Assembly (NCBI GenBank): GCA_051880375.1
Contig: JBJENV010000009.1
Span: 1-33,776, forward strand
DNA from: SIG299 sp051880375
Lineage (GTDB): Bacteria > Bacillota > Clostridia > Lachnospirales > Lachnospiraceae
Reading direction: 5' to 3'
DNA length: 33,776 nucleotides
The translations under genes and the position numbers were made by a program. The notes under the pieces are model-generated. The model did no database searches. It was not told where the DNA came from and was given only the letters and a program-made list of their open reading frames with translations. Of the stretch, positions 23,730 to 31,559 are shown piece after piece (position 1 is the stretch's first letter; each line of letters starts with the position of its first letter).

Positions 23730-25283
23730 GTGGACAATCTGATCTGGATTGTCATAGCTATTATTTCCTTGATTGCAGTTGCTCTGGTTAGCTGGTTTGC
23801 TGCTATTGCCTATCGCAAAAAGGTTTACGAAGCAAAGGTAGGTACGGCAGAAGAAAAAGCTCGAGAAATTATAGATGATGCTTTAAAAACAGCAGAAACT
23901 AAGAAACGTGAGGCTTTACTCGAAGCAAAGGAAGAGTCCTTAAAGACGAAGAACGAGCTTGAGAGAGAGTCCAAAGAGCGCAGAGCAGAATTGCAACGGT
24001 ACGAAAAACGTGTACTGGCAAAGGAAGAAGCGATTGACAAGAAAGCGGAAACATTGGAAAAACGGGAAACCAAGATGAATGCAAAGGAAGCTGAATTGGA
24101 TCGTTTACGCGCAGAAGTAGAAGAATCCCATCAGCGTCAGGTGCAGGAGCTTGAGAAAATCTCGGGATTAACCTCCGAACAAGCAAAGGAATATCTTATT
24201 AAATCTGTCGAAGAAGAAGTCAAGCATGAAACGGCAGTGCTCATCAAAGAGCTCGAAAACAACGCAAAGGAAGAAGCAGAGAAAAAGGCAAAGGATTATG
24301 TCGTTACTGCTATTCAAAGATGCGCTGCCGACCATGTTGCGGAGTCTACAATTTCCGTCGTACAGCTTCCAAATGATGAAATGAAGGGCAGAATTATCGG
24401 TAGAGAGGGTAGAAATATCAGAACTTTGGAGACAATGACCGGTGTTGAACTGATTATTGACGACACTCCGGAGGCTGTCATCCTTTCCGGCTTTGACCCG
24501 ATTCGTCGTGAGGTTGCTCGTATTGCTTTGGAGAAATTAATTGTGGATGGACGTATTCACCCGGCAAGAATTGAAGAAATGGTGGAAAAAGCTCAGAAGG
24601 AAGTTGACACGATGATTCGTGAGGAAGGTGAATCGGCAGCCTTAGAGGTTGGCGTTCACGGTATCCATCCGGAACTTATCAAACTTCTCGGAAGAATGAA
24701 ATTCCGCACAAGCTATGGTCAGAATGCATTAAAGCATTCGATTGAGGTTGCTATCCTTTCCGGTTTATTAGCTGCTGAGATTGGAGTAGATGTCAGACTT
24801 GCAAAGCGGGCAGGCCTGCTGCATGACATCGGAAAATCTGTAGACCACGATATGGATGGAACGCATGTACAAATCGGTGCAGACCTTTGTCGTAAGTACA
24901 AAGAGTCTCCGATTGTCATCAATGCGGTGGAAGCTCATCATGGCGATGTGGAATATCAGTCATTGATTGCTTGTATTGTACAAGCTGCGGACACGATTTC
25001 TGCGGCACGTCCGGGAGCCAGAAGAGAAACACTCGAGGCTTATACAAACCGTCTCAAACAATTAGAAGATATTACCAACAGCTTTAAAGGAGTGGATAAG
25101 TCGTTTGCCATTCAGGCAGGCAGAGAAGTCCGCGTTATGGTGATACCGGAGCAGGTATCGGATGACGATATGGTATTACTTGCCCGCGACTTATCAAAGA
25201 AAATTGAAGCGGAGTTAGAATATCCGGGACAAATCAAAATCAATGTTATCCGCGAATCAAGAGCAATTGATTACGCAAAATAA
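23730..25283 (+). CDS. rny: Ribonuclease Y
   Basis: Membrane-tethered endoribonuclease that starts bulk mRNA decay in Firmicutes. 517 residues from GTG 23730 with AAGGAGGTG at 23717-23725. Residues 4-26 form the single membrane helix; 30-190 are a long charged coiled coil. The KH domain has IIGREGRN (222-229). The HD domain has H336, LLHDIGK (H365-D366) and EAHHGDVE. C-terminal EYPGQIKINVIRE is standard. Transcribed alone, with a strong terminator. Confidence 0.97.
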   Translation: MDNLIWIVIAIISLIAVALVSWFAAIAYRKKVYEAKVGTAEEKAREIIDDALKTAETKKREALLEAKEESLKTKNELERESKERRAELQRYEKRVLAKEEAIDKKAETLEKRETKMNAKEAELDRLRAEVEESHQRQVQELEKISGLTSEQAKEYLIKSVEEEVKHETAVLIKELENNAKEEAEKKAKDYVVTAIQRCAADHVAESTISVVQLPNDEMKGRIIGREGRNIRTLETMTGVELIIDDTPEAVILSGFDPIRREVARIALEKLIVDGRIHPARIEEMVEKAQKEVDTMIREEGESAALEVGVHGIHPELIKLLGRMKFRTSYGQNALKHSIEVAILSGLLAAEIGVDVRLAKRAGLLHDIGKSVDHDMDGTHVQIGADLCRKYKESPIVINAVEAHHGDVEYQSLIACIVQAADTISAARPGARRETLEAYTNRLKQLEDITNSFKGVDKSFAIQAGREVRVMVIPEQVSDDDMVLLARDLSKKIEAELEYPGQIKINVIRESRAIDYAK

Positions 25284-25300
25284 TCCATACGAAAACAAAG

Positions 25301-25353
25301 AGGATGTAGGGTCGTACATATATTTTTTTATGTATGACCTGCATCCTTTTTTT
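25301..25353 (+). terminator. Intrinsic terminator of rny
   Basis: A long stem of about 18 pairs (GGATGTAGG... with ...CCTGCATCC, a few wobbles and one bulge) around a T-rich loop, followed by seven T residues. Confidence 0.92.
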
Positions 25354-25371
25354 CTCTTTTAAAATTTGTGC

Positions 25372-25400
25372 TTGCATTATTTGCAGACTTATATTAGAAT
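25372..25400 (+). promoter_or_regulatory. Possible promoter of the aminotransferase-proC-nudix unit
   Basis: TTGCAT (25372-25377), 17 bases, TAGAAT (25395-25400). Another weak pair (TTGCAG 25381, TTATAA 25404) overlaps it. Confidence 0.5.
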
Positions 25401-25459
25401 GTATTATAAAATGTATGTAGACATGTATACAATCTTGAAAATGACAGGAGAGAATGATT

Positions 25460-26659
25460 ATGCCACTTACTTTATCAAAAAAAGCTCAGGCGGTGAAGCC
25501 GTCATCGACACTTGCAATTACAGCAAAAGCAAAGGAACTGATGGCAAAGGGGATTGACGTTGTCGGCTTTGGTGCCGGAGAACCGGACTTTAATACTCCG
25601 GAAAACATTTGTGAAGCAGCAATTGACGCAATCAGGGAAGGCTTTACAAAATATACTCCGGCTTCCGGTATGAACGAGTTAAAGCAGGCAGTTGCTGATA
25701 AGTTTGAGCGGTTCAACCATATTCACTATGAGCCGGATCAAATCGTAATCAGTAATGGCGGTAAGCATTCTCTTACCAATATTTTCGAAGCAATTTTAAA
25801 TCCGGGTGATGAGGTCATCATCCCGGCTCCGTTCTGGTTAAGCTATCCGGAAATCGTTAAGTTATCGGATGGTATTCCTGTGATAATCCGTTGTCCGAAG
25901 GAGCAGAATTATAAAATCACTCCGGAACAGCTGAAAGCAGCCTGTACCGAAAAGACAAAGGCCGTCATTTTAAATTCCCCAAATAATCCAACCGGTATGA
26001 TTTATACGAGAGAAGAACTTCTGGCACTGGCAGATGTTATTGTGGAGCAGGATATTTATGTGGTTGCCGACGAGATGTATGAGAATCTTATTTATGAGGG
26101 ACAGGAAGCTGTCAGCATTGCGTCCTTAGGTGAGGAAATCTATCAGCGTACCATTACCTGCAGCGGCGTGGCCAAGAGCTATGCCATGACCGGCTGGAGA
26201 ATCGGCTATACAGGTTCCTCAAAGGAGATTGCAAAGCTGATGGGCAGCATTCAGAGCCATCAGACCTCAAATCCGAATTCCATCGCACAAAAGGCGACGA
26301 TAGAAGCATTAAACGGCCCGCAGGATACCGTAGAGGTAATGCGTAATGAGTTTGACCGTCGAAGAAAATATATGTATGAACGTATCCAGAGCATTCCGCT
26401 GATAAGCACCGTGGAGCCGCTCGGAGCATTTTATGTATTTGTGGATATGAGCGAACTGTTTGGAAAAAAGTATAAGGATGAAATGCTGTCCGATATCGGA
26501 CAGATTGCAAAAATTCTCATAGAGGATTATAATGTGGCTGTCATTCCATGTGCTGATTTCGGCTTTGCCGACCACATTCGTCTGTCTTATGCAATTTCCA
26601 TGGAGAGTATCAAGAAGGGGCTTGACCGGATGGAGACATTTGTGAACGACTTAAGGTAG
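25460..26659 (+). CDS. PLP-dependent aminotransferase, aspartate aminotransferase type (class I)
   Basis: 399 residues from ATG 25460 (MPLTLSKKAQAVKPS); AGGAG at 25446-25450 gives nine-base spacing, better than ATG 25454. Family motifs: GAGEPDFNTPENI, KYTPASGMNELKQA, NSPNNPTGMIY, the PLP-lysine segment GVAKSYAMTGWRIGYTG, and a C-terminal Arg in HIRLSYA for the substrate carboxylate. The fit is to subgroup I-gamma aspartate aminotransferases (AspB-like). Prephenate or other dicarboxylate substrates cannot be excluded. proC follows 57 bases on. Confidence 0.92.
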   Translation: MPLTLSKKAQAVKPSSTLAITAKAKELMAKGIDVVGFGAGEPDFNTPENICEAAIDAIREGFTKYTPASGMNELKQAVADKFERFNHIHYEPDQIVISNGGKHSLTNIFEAILNPGDEVIIPAPFWLSYPEIVKLSDGIPVIIRCPKEQNYKITPEQLKAACTEKTKAVILNSPNNPTGMIYTREELLALADVIVEQDIYVVADEMYENLIYEGQEAVSIASLGEEIYQRTITCSGVAKSYAMTGWRIGYTGSSKEIAKLMGSIQSHQTSNPNSIAQKATIEALNGPQDTVEVMRNEFDRRRKYMYERIQSIPLISTVEPLGAFYVFVDMSELFGKKYKDEMLSDIGQIAKILIEDYNVAVIPCADFGFADHIRLSYAISMESIKKGLDRMETFVNDLR

Positions 26660-26716
26660 TGATATCTGTATCATAGGGGGTATGGATGCCTCAATATTGG
26701 GAACAGGAGGTGTGTT

Positions 26717-27523
26717 ATGCAGAAAACAATCGCTTTTATCGGTGCCGGAAATATGGGACTGCCGCTTTTAAAGGGAGCCGTTAAGGCATTTGGTGCAGAA
26801 CAGATTGTATTTCGATGTGCTCATGACGAAAAGAATTTAAAGATTTCAAAGGAAACAGGTGCTTCCTATGCACCTTCCATTGGCGCGCTGACAACACAGG
26901 CGAGGATCATTGTGCTCGCCGTAAAGCCTCAGTACTTTGAAGAAGTGCTCCCTGAAATAAAGGCTCAGGCAGGTGAGGGACAGCTGCTTGTTTCACTTGC
27001 TCCCGGAATTTCGATTTCTTATTTGACAGAATACTTTGAAGGAAAGATAAAGGTAGTACGCGCCATGCCGAATACGCCGGCACTTGTCTTAGAAGGTATG
27101 ACAGCACTTTGTTATTCAGATGAGACAGTTTATACGGAAGAAGAAAGGACTCTATTGGAACGACTTTTTACGGAAGTCGGAAAGGTTTCAGTATTGCCGG
27201 AACACCTTATGGACGCAGCTATGGTTGCAAGTGGATGTTCTCCGGCGTTTGTGTATCTGTTTTTGGAGGCGTTGGCGGACGGAGCAGTAAAATATGGGAT
27301 TCCGCGCGCACAGGCGTACGAAATGGCTGCACAGACGATGATAGGTGCGGGAAAGATGCTGCTGGAAACAGGAGAGCATCCGGGAAAGTTAAAGGATGCT
27401 GTCTGTTCTCCGGGTGGTACAACCATTGCCGGAGTTGCGGCGCTGGAAGAGTACGGATTGCGCAATGCAGTGTTAAAAGCCTGTGATGCCTGCTATGAAA
27501 AAGCGGTACAGATGAAAAGATAA
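26717..27523 (+). CDS. proC: Pyrroline-5-carboxylate reductase
   Basis: Last step of proline synthesis, NAD(P)H-dependent. 268 residues. The N-terminal Rossmann site is FIGAGNMG, followed by VLAVKPQYF and VVRAMPNTPALVLEGMTAL. The C-terminal dimerisation/substrate region has GCSPAFVYLFLEALADGAV and the signature VCSPGGTTIAGVAALEE. AGGAGGTGTGTT precedes the ATG. It is about 4.6 kb from proBA and in a different transcription unit. Confidence 0.96.
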   Translation: MQKTIAFIGAGNMGLPLLKGAVKAFGAEQIVFRCAHDEKNLKISKETGASYAPSIGALTTQARIIVLAVKPQYFEEVLPEIKAQAGEGQLLVSLAPGISISYLTEYFEGKIKVVRAMPNTPALVLEGMTALCYSDETVYTEEERTLLERLFTEVGKVSVLPEHLMDAAMVASGCSPAFVYLFLEALADGAVKYGIPRAQAYEMAAQTMIGAGKMLLETGEHPGKLKDAVCSPGGTTIAGVAALEEYGLRNAVLKACDACYEKAVQMKR

Positions 27524-27540
27524 GGAAAGGGAAGAAAACT

Positions 27541-28089
27541 ATGGCAGAGGAAAATCAGGTAAAACGGCTGGAACGTGAGTTAAAGTATAAGGGCAGGATT
27601 TTGGATTTTTATGAGGATACGATGCAGTTTCCGAACGGTTCTACCGCAAAGTGGGACTTTCTGCATCACAACGGGGCAGCTGCAGTGGTTCCGGTAGATA
27701 CAGACGGAAATATCTATATGGTAAGCCAGTATCGTTCCGGTGTCGAAAGAATGTCATTGGAGATTCCGGCGGGTTGCTTAAACCCGGGTGAGGACCGTAA
27801 GACGGCAGCGGCAAGAGAGCTGGAAGAGGAAATCGGCTATCGCTGCGAAAACATCGAGCTTCTGCTTAAGTTTTATTCTGCCTTTGCCTATTGTGATGAG
27901 TACATAGAAATCTATGTTGCAACCGGGCTGGTTCCGGGAAAGCAGCATCTGGATGAAGATGAATTCCTTGCAGTACAAAAGTATCCGATAGAGACATTGG
28001 TAGAAAAAATTTTTTCCGGTGAAATCTCGGATTCCAAGACAATTGCAGCAATCTTAGCATACAAAGAAAAGTATGGTAACAGAAAATAG
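27541..28089 (+). CDS. nudF: Nudix hydrolase, ADP-ribose pyrophosphatase type
   Basis: 182 residues. The Nudix box is present from GCLNPGE through RELEEEIG (about residues 78-100), fitting GX5EX7REUXEEXGU. QYRSGVERMSLEIPAG just before the box and the late EFLAVQKYPIETL are typical of ADP-ribose pyrophosphatases (NudF/YqkG). It should cleave ADP-ribose to AMP and ribose 5-phosphate. It starts 17 bases after proC and is probably co-transcribed; a shared function is not evident. Confidence 0.9.
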   Translation: MAEENQVKRLERELKYKGRILDFYEDTMQFPNGSTAKWDFLHHNGAAAVVPVDTDGNIYMVSQYRSGVERMSLEIPAGCLNPGEDRKTAAARELEEEIGYRCENIELLLKFYSAFAYCDEYIEIYVATGLVPGKQHLDEDEFLAVQKYPIETLVEKIFSGEISDSKTIAAILAYKEKYGNRK

Positions 28090-28107
28090 AGCCTGTTTTA
28101 TCAGTAC

Positions 28108-28158
28108 AAAAAAACACTGTATGGAAAATCGCGATACAATTTCCTTACAGTGTTTTTA
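28108..28158. terminator. Bidirectional terminator between nudF and the DAHP synthase
   Basis: A stem of about 14 pairs, with a single T-T mismatch, joins ACACTGTATGGAAA to TTTCCTTACAGTGT. A runs on the left and T runs on the right allow it to stop transcripts arriving from both sides. Confidence 0.9.
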
Positions 28159-28183
28159 AGTTATGCTACGTTTGGATACGGTT

Positions 28184-29215
28184 TTATATGTGGTCGGCTA
28201 TGGTATAGAGCAGTTTTTCGGTGCTGTCCCAGCCAAGACATGGATCGGTAATGGATTTCCCGTAAACACCCTCCTCCAGCTTCTGGGTTCCTTCCACGAG
28301 ATAGCTTTCCACCATGACGCCCTTGACAAGCTTATGAAGATCCGGATTCATTTTTCTGCTGTGCAGGACTTCATGTACAATTCTGGGCTGTTCTGAAAAC
28401 TTCTTATTGGAGTTGGAGTGGTTTGCATCAATAATGACTGCCGGATTTTTTAGCATCGGACGCGCTTCGTACATTTCAAGCAGACGCATCAAATCCTCGT
28501 AATGATAGTTTGGAATGCACTGACCATGTTTATTGACTGCCCCGCGCAAAATAGTATGTGTCAGAGGATTTCCGGTAGTATCAACCTCCCACTGACGATA
28601 GAGGAAGGTATGAGGAATCTGTGCGGCAACGCAGGAATTCATCATCACAGAAAAATCACCGCTGGTCGGATTTTTCATACCTACCGGAACGTCCATACCG
28701 GAGACGGTCAGACGGTGCTGCTGATCTTCCACAGAACGAGCGCCGACAGCAACATAGGAAAGTAAGTCATCCACATACGGGAAGTTTTCGGGATAGAGCA
28801 TTTCGTCGGCTGCACTTAAGCCGGTTTCCGCAATCGCACGAAGGTGCATTTTACGTACGGCATGCAGACCTTCCTGAAAGTCTGTCTTTTTATGAGGGTC
28901 CGGCTGATGTACAAGCCCCATGTAGCCTTCCCCCGTGGTACGGGGCTTATTGGTATATATACGGGGAATGATAAGCACTTTATCTTTAATCTTGTCCTGT
29001 ACGGCAGCAAGACGGTTGATATATTCGCAGACGGCATCTTCATTATCCGCCGAGCAGGGACCGATAATCGCAATAAAGCGGGAATCCCTTCCCTCGAAAA
29101 TGTCACGAATCTGGCGGTCACGCTCTGCCTTTACTGCTTTTAACGGCTCGGTCAGAGGATAACGCTCCTTTAATTCCTCCGGGGAAATCAGTGCCTTGAC
29201 GTATTGAAAGCTCAT
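28184..29215 (-). CDS. 3-deoxy-7-phosphoheptulonate (DAHP) synthase, type I
   Basis: First step of aromatic amino acid synthesis: phosphoenolpyruvate plus erythrose 4-phosphate. 343 residues from ATG 29215; AAAGGAG on the minus strand sits eight bases upstream, while an earlier in-frame GTG at 29224 overlaps that site. Signatures of the AroF/G/H type: IIGPCSADN, RIYTNKPRTTGEGYMGLV, ADEMLYPENFPY, GARSVEDQQHR, VGMKNPTSGDF, HTILRG and VIIDANHSNSNKK. These include metal and substrate residues. The N-terminus is short, so tyrosine, phenylalanine or tryptophan sensitivity cannot be read from sequence. It is the sole minus-strand gene, transcribed alone. Confidence 0.95.
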   Translation of the reverse strand: MSFQYVKALISPEELKERYPLTEPLKAVKAERDRQIRDIFEGRDSRFIAIIGPCSADNEDAVCEYINRLAAVQDKIKDKVLIIPRIYTNKPRTTGEGYMGLVHQPDPHKKTDFQEGLHAVRKMHLRAIAETGLSAADEMLYPENFPYVDDLLSYVAVGARSVEDQQHRLTVSGMDVPVGMKNPTSGDFSVMMNSCVAAQIPHTFLYRQWEVDTTGNPLTHTILRGAVNKHGQCIPNYHYEDLMRLLEMYEARPMLKNPAVIIDANHSNSNKKFSEQPRIVHEVLHSRKMNPDLHKLVKGVMVESYLVEGTQKLEEGVYGKSITDPCLGWDSTEKLLYTIADHI

Positions 29216-29291
29216 AAGAAACACTCCTTTGTATCAATATAGTTTACTTTAATAATGCAATATGATAAAGAAATAAATTATCTATTGAGTT

Positions 29292-29320
29292 ATCATAGCC
29301 CAATTTGCTTATAAAGTCAA
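29292..29320 (-). promoter_or_regulatory. Sigma-A-type promoter of the DAHP synthase
   Basis: On the minus strand TTGACT (29320-29315), 17 bases, TATGAT (29297-29292). The leader to the ATG is about 70 bases with no T-box-like or attenuator structure. Confidence 0.75.
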
Positions 29321-29388
29321 GCGTTGAAGGAAGGTAATGTGCTTCCGCAGCCGTTAAGAAAAAAAATTATTAAAAAAATATTTTTTTG

Positions 29389-29417
29389 TTTCATTTATTG
29401 AAAAACTGTAGTAAAAT
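29389..29417 (+). promoter_or_regulatory. Possible promoter of the exosortase locus
   Basis: TTTCAT (29389-29394), 17 bases, TAAAAT (29412-29417). It is a weak match but sits directly before the palindrome at 29417-29432. The rest of the 336-base divergent gap (29216-29551) is AT-rich, without any other gene; a second weak -10 (TATAAT near 29491) has no good -35. Confidence 0.35.
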
Positions 29418-29432
29418 AGTACTAAAGTACTA
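29417..29432. repeat. Palindrome upstream of the exosortase locus (operator candidate)
   Basis: TAGTACT-AA-AGTACTA: two perfect 7-base inverted arms separated by two bases. It overlaps the end of the candidate -10 and the expected transcription start, a usual repressor position. No regulator gene is visible next to it. Confidence 0.55.
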
Positions 29433-29551
29433 ATATGTATAAAATAATGATTTTCCAATCTTATTCCTCTTGCAAATTATGTCGATTAGTATAATAATAG
29501 AAACGACTGTTAGTAGTTATGAAAAATACAGAGAAAAGGAGGTAGCTTAGA

Positions 29552-30955
29552 ATGAATATGATTTCATTACGCAAAATTGTTTTATGTATTTGTACCGCAA
29601 CGATTATCTGTTTTGTATTACAGAAAACAGAAGTACTTGCAAATGAATATCAGGGCATTCAGATTGACGGTGATTTTTCCGACTGGGATGCCGTACAAAA
29701 GACAGGCGTTTATGATGGTAAACTGAATGAAGTTGCCTTTGTTTTTGATGGGGATTATTTATATTTTTATATTGATGCACGGGAGAACTGGACTGCTTCC
29801 AACGTAGGAGCCCACAGCAACGGAAGATATTCCGTTACAACAGATTTGGGGAGAGTAATGCAGTTTCAGTTAAAGGATGCGAATAAGAAGCCGCAGATTC
29901 AGGGAGTAAACGATGCGGAAATAGCGCACAGTGATCTGACCTATGGATTTCAATCGTACCTTTACGAGTTTTCTATTCCAACGAGCGAGCTCCCGGAATA
30001 CAGGGAATATCTTTCCTTTGGACCTTATCTTGGAGAACCGTATATTTCGGATATAGCTAATTTGCAGGGGGAACCTGCCGACCCGGATTCGTCAAGGGGC
30101 GATTTTACAGGAATTATTTACGACGGTTCTTTTGATGATTGGGCTTATTATCCGCATTCGGTGATACAGTATGCTACTTCCGGAACACACCATGATGAAG
30201 TAGATGGGCATGCTGCATTGTATTCTGACGGAGATGTATTATACGGACATGTATATACTTCTATGCCGACACATCTGCAAAGTGCCGGAGGTGATATGAC
30301 ATCCGCAATTACCATTGGAATTAATTCTCTTCCAAATGAGTTTTTTGAAGGCTATGACAGAGATGAATGGTTTGAAAGATGGCCATTAAACTGGATGGGA
30401 CAGTGGCAATGGATGCACGACAGATTAGATCAATTTTTTTATGATAAAAGTAACTTCTGGCCGGAGTATGCATTTTATCCTCAGTTTATTGCAGTAGACA
30501 GCGAAGGAAATATTAATTATAATCCTAAGCTTTCCGGTTTATCAAATGGAACGTATGAGTTTTATCTGATTGATTCGCAAGGCTGGAAAAATGCAAATAA
30601 TATCTGGCAGTGGGAAGATCCGAGTGCAGAATATATTTATGGAGGCAATGCTGTTTATGGCAGAGCAATGCTTGTAATCGGACCTTCGAAAAATGAAATG
30701 GAATTTGAAATTTACATTGATAAGCTTGCTGATAAGTTTCATATGGAACCGCAAGAGCTTCATGCATTCTGTGCCCGCTTCGGCAGAATAGGGCATCAAT
30801 GGGTCAGCTGTGCAGGCACTTCCACAGGTCCAATTTTGGGAATTGTTCTGTGCATCCTTGCGGTTGCATTTGTACTTATCAGGCGCAGGTTAAAAGGAAA
30901 GGAGCAGCTACAGAGTATGTCTTTGACAACCTGTGAAGCTGCCCAACAGAAATGA
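29552..30955 (+). CDS. Secreted protein with two DG-F-DW modules and exosortase-G-type C-terminal sorting signal
   Basis: 467 residues; AAAGGAGG (29535-29542) precedes the ATG. A signal peptide spans 1-30 (hydrophobic 9-23, VLA-N cleavage). Two modules begin with similar strands, IDGDFSDW (38-45) and IYDGSFDDW (189-197), each leading into a beta-rich segment with D-G-D-x-L-Y (67-71, 227-231). The pattern recalls CBM9/DOMON-like ligand-binding folds. The end is GTSTGP (422-427), a helix (428-443), then RRR. This fits the Firmicu-CTERM signal I associate with exosortase XrtG, and an XrtG-type gene follows by 10 bases. The tail after RRR is about 21 residues, longer than usual for such signals. 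Predicted to be processed at or near GTSTGP; the ligand is unknown. Confidence 0.82.
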   Translation: MNMISLRKIVLCICTATIICFVLQKTEVLANEYQGIQIDGDFSDWDAVQKTGVYDGKLNEVAFVFDGDYLYFYIDARENWTASNVGAHSNGRYSVTTDLGRVMQFQLKDANKKPQIQGVNDAEIAHSDLTYGFQSYLYEFSIPTSELPEYREYLSFGPYLGEPYISDIANLQGEPADPDSSRGDFTGIIYDGSFDDWAYYPHSVIQYATSGTHHDEVDGHAALYSDGDVLYGHVYTSMPTHLQSAGGDMTSAITIGINSLPNEFFEGYDRDEWFERWPLNWMGQWQWMHDRLDQFFYDKSNFWPEYAFYPQFIAVDSEGNINYNPKLSGLSNGTYEFYLIDSQGWKNANNIWQWEDPSAEYIYGGNAVYGRAMLVIGPSKNEMEFEIYIDKLADKFHMEPQELHAFCARFGRIGHQWVSCAGTSTGPILGIVLCILAVAFVLIRRRLKGKEQLQSMSLTTCEAAQQK

Positions 30956-30965
30956 GAATGTGAAT

Positions 30966-31559
30966 ATGAAAATAGGCGCATATCTGCTTATTATTGTCGT
31001 ATGGCTTTATATCCTTTCTGTAATGAAGCGTTGCAAGCTGTATTACGGACATTTTGTTACAGGTAGCTTTGGACTATTTATTCTTTCCATGCTTTTGGTA
31101 CGTCCGATTGCAATACAGCCTCTGGCACGTGTTGTGGCAGCAATTGCCGGTTTATTCGGTGATTTGACCGGTACGTTTACCGCTTTTTTTAAGTATGGAA
31201 TTTTGTTTATTTCAACAGATACTTCATCCATCACGTTACAGATTGATTTTGAGTGCTCGGGAATCATAGAGATTTTGGCATTTCTTTCTCTTTTGGCATT
31301 TTTTACGGTTTATACGGTGAAGGAACGCGTTTTGGTCGGAATTTCCGGGTGTATCTGTATCATTTTATCGAATGTATTGCGCATTATAGTGATTTGCGAA
31401 ATGATTCATTTTTTTGGTGTGAATGTTTATTTCATTGCACATGCGATTGTAGGACGGATAGTTTTTTACATGCTATCCGTGCTGCTATACTTTTATGTAT
31501 TTACAAAGTCACAGATTATTCGTACAAAACTGGGAAAATTCTCTTATGGACATAATTAA
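30966..31559 (+). CDS. xrtG: Exosortase family protein, XrtG type
   Basis: 197 residues and about six membrane helices. ATG 30966 begins ten bases after the previous stop; a GTG at 30933 would overlap that gene and adds a polar leader, so I reject it. The exosortase triad is visible: C97 in DFECSGIIEI, R139 in SNVLRIIVI and H159 in IAHAIVGRIVF (with R164). Exosortases are membrane Cys proteases/transpeptidases that recognise C-terminal sorting signals. The adjacent gene carries such a signal, and the next encodes a glycosyltransferase, the usual company for the Gram-positive XrtG type. The 3' end overlaps the next gene by 14 bases. Confidence 0.88.
   Translation: MKIGAYLLIIVVWLYILSVMKRCKLYYGHFVTGSFGLFILSMLLVRPIAIQPLARVVAAIAGLFGDLTGTFTAFFKYGILFISTDTSSITLQIDFECSGIIEILAFLSLLAFFTVYTVKERVLVGISGCICIILSNVLRIIVICEMIHFFGVNVYFIAHAIVGRIVFYMLSVLLYFYVFTKSQIIRTKLGKFSYGHN

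Noticed and set aside
25408..25430. TGTAT...ATACA inverted ends upstream of the aminotransferase as a GntR-type operator
   Set aside because: Only five outer bases on each side pair and the centre is asymmetric; too weak in an AT-rich region to claim.
28163..29162. Several plus-strand open frames across the DAHP synthase
   Set aside because: All are antisense to a full-length, motif-complete DAHP synthase and show no start signals or family features.
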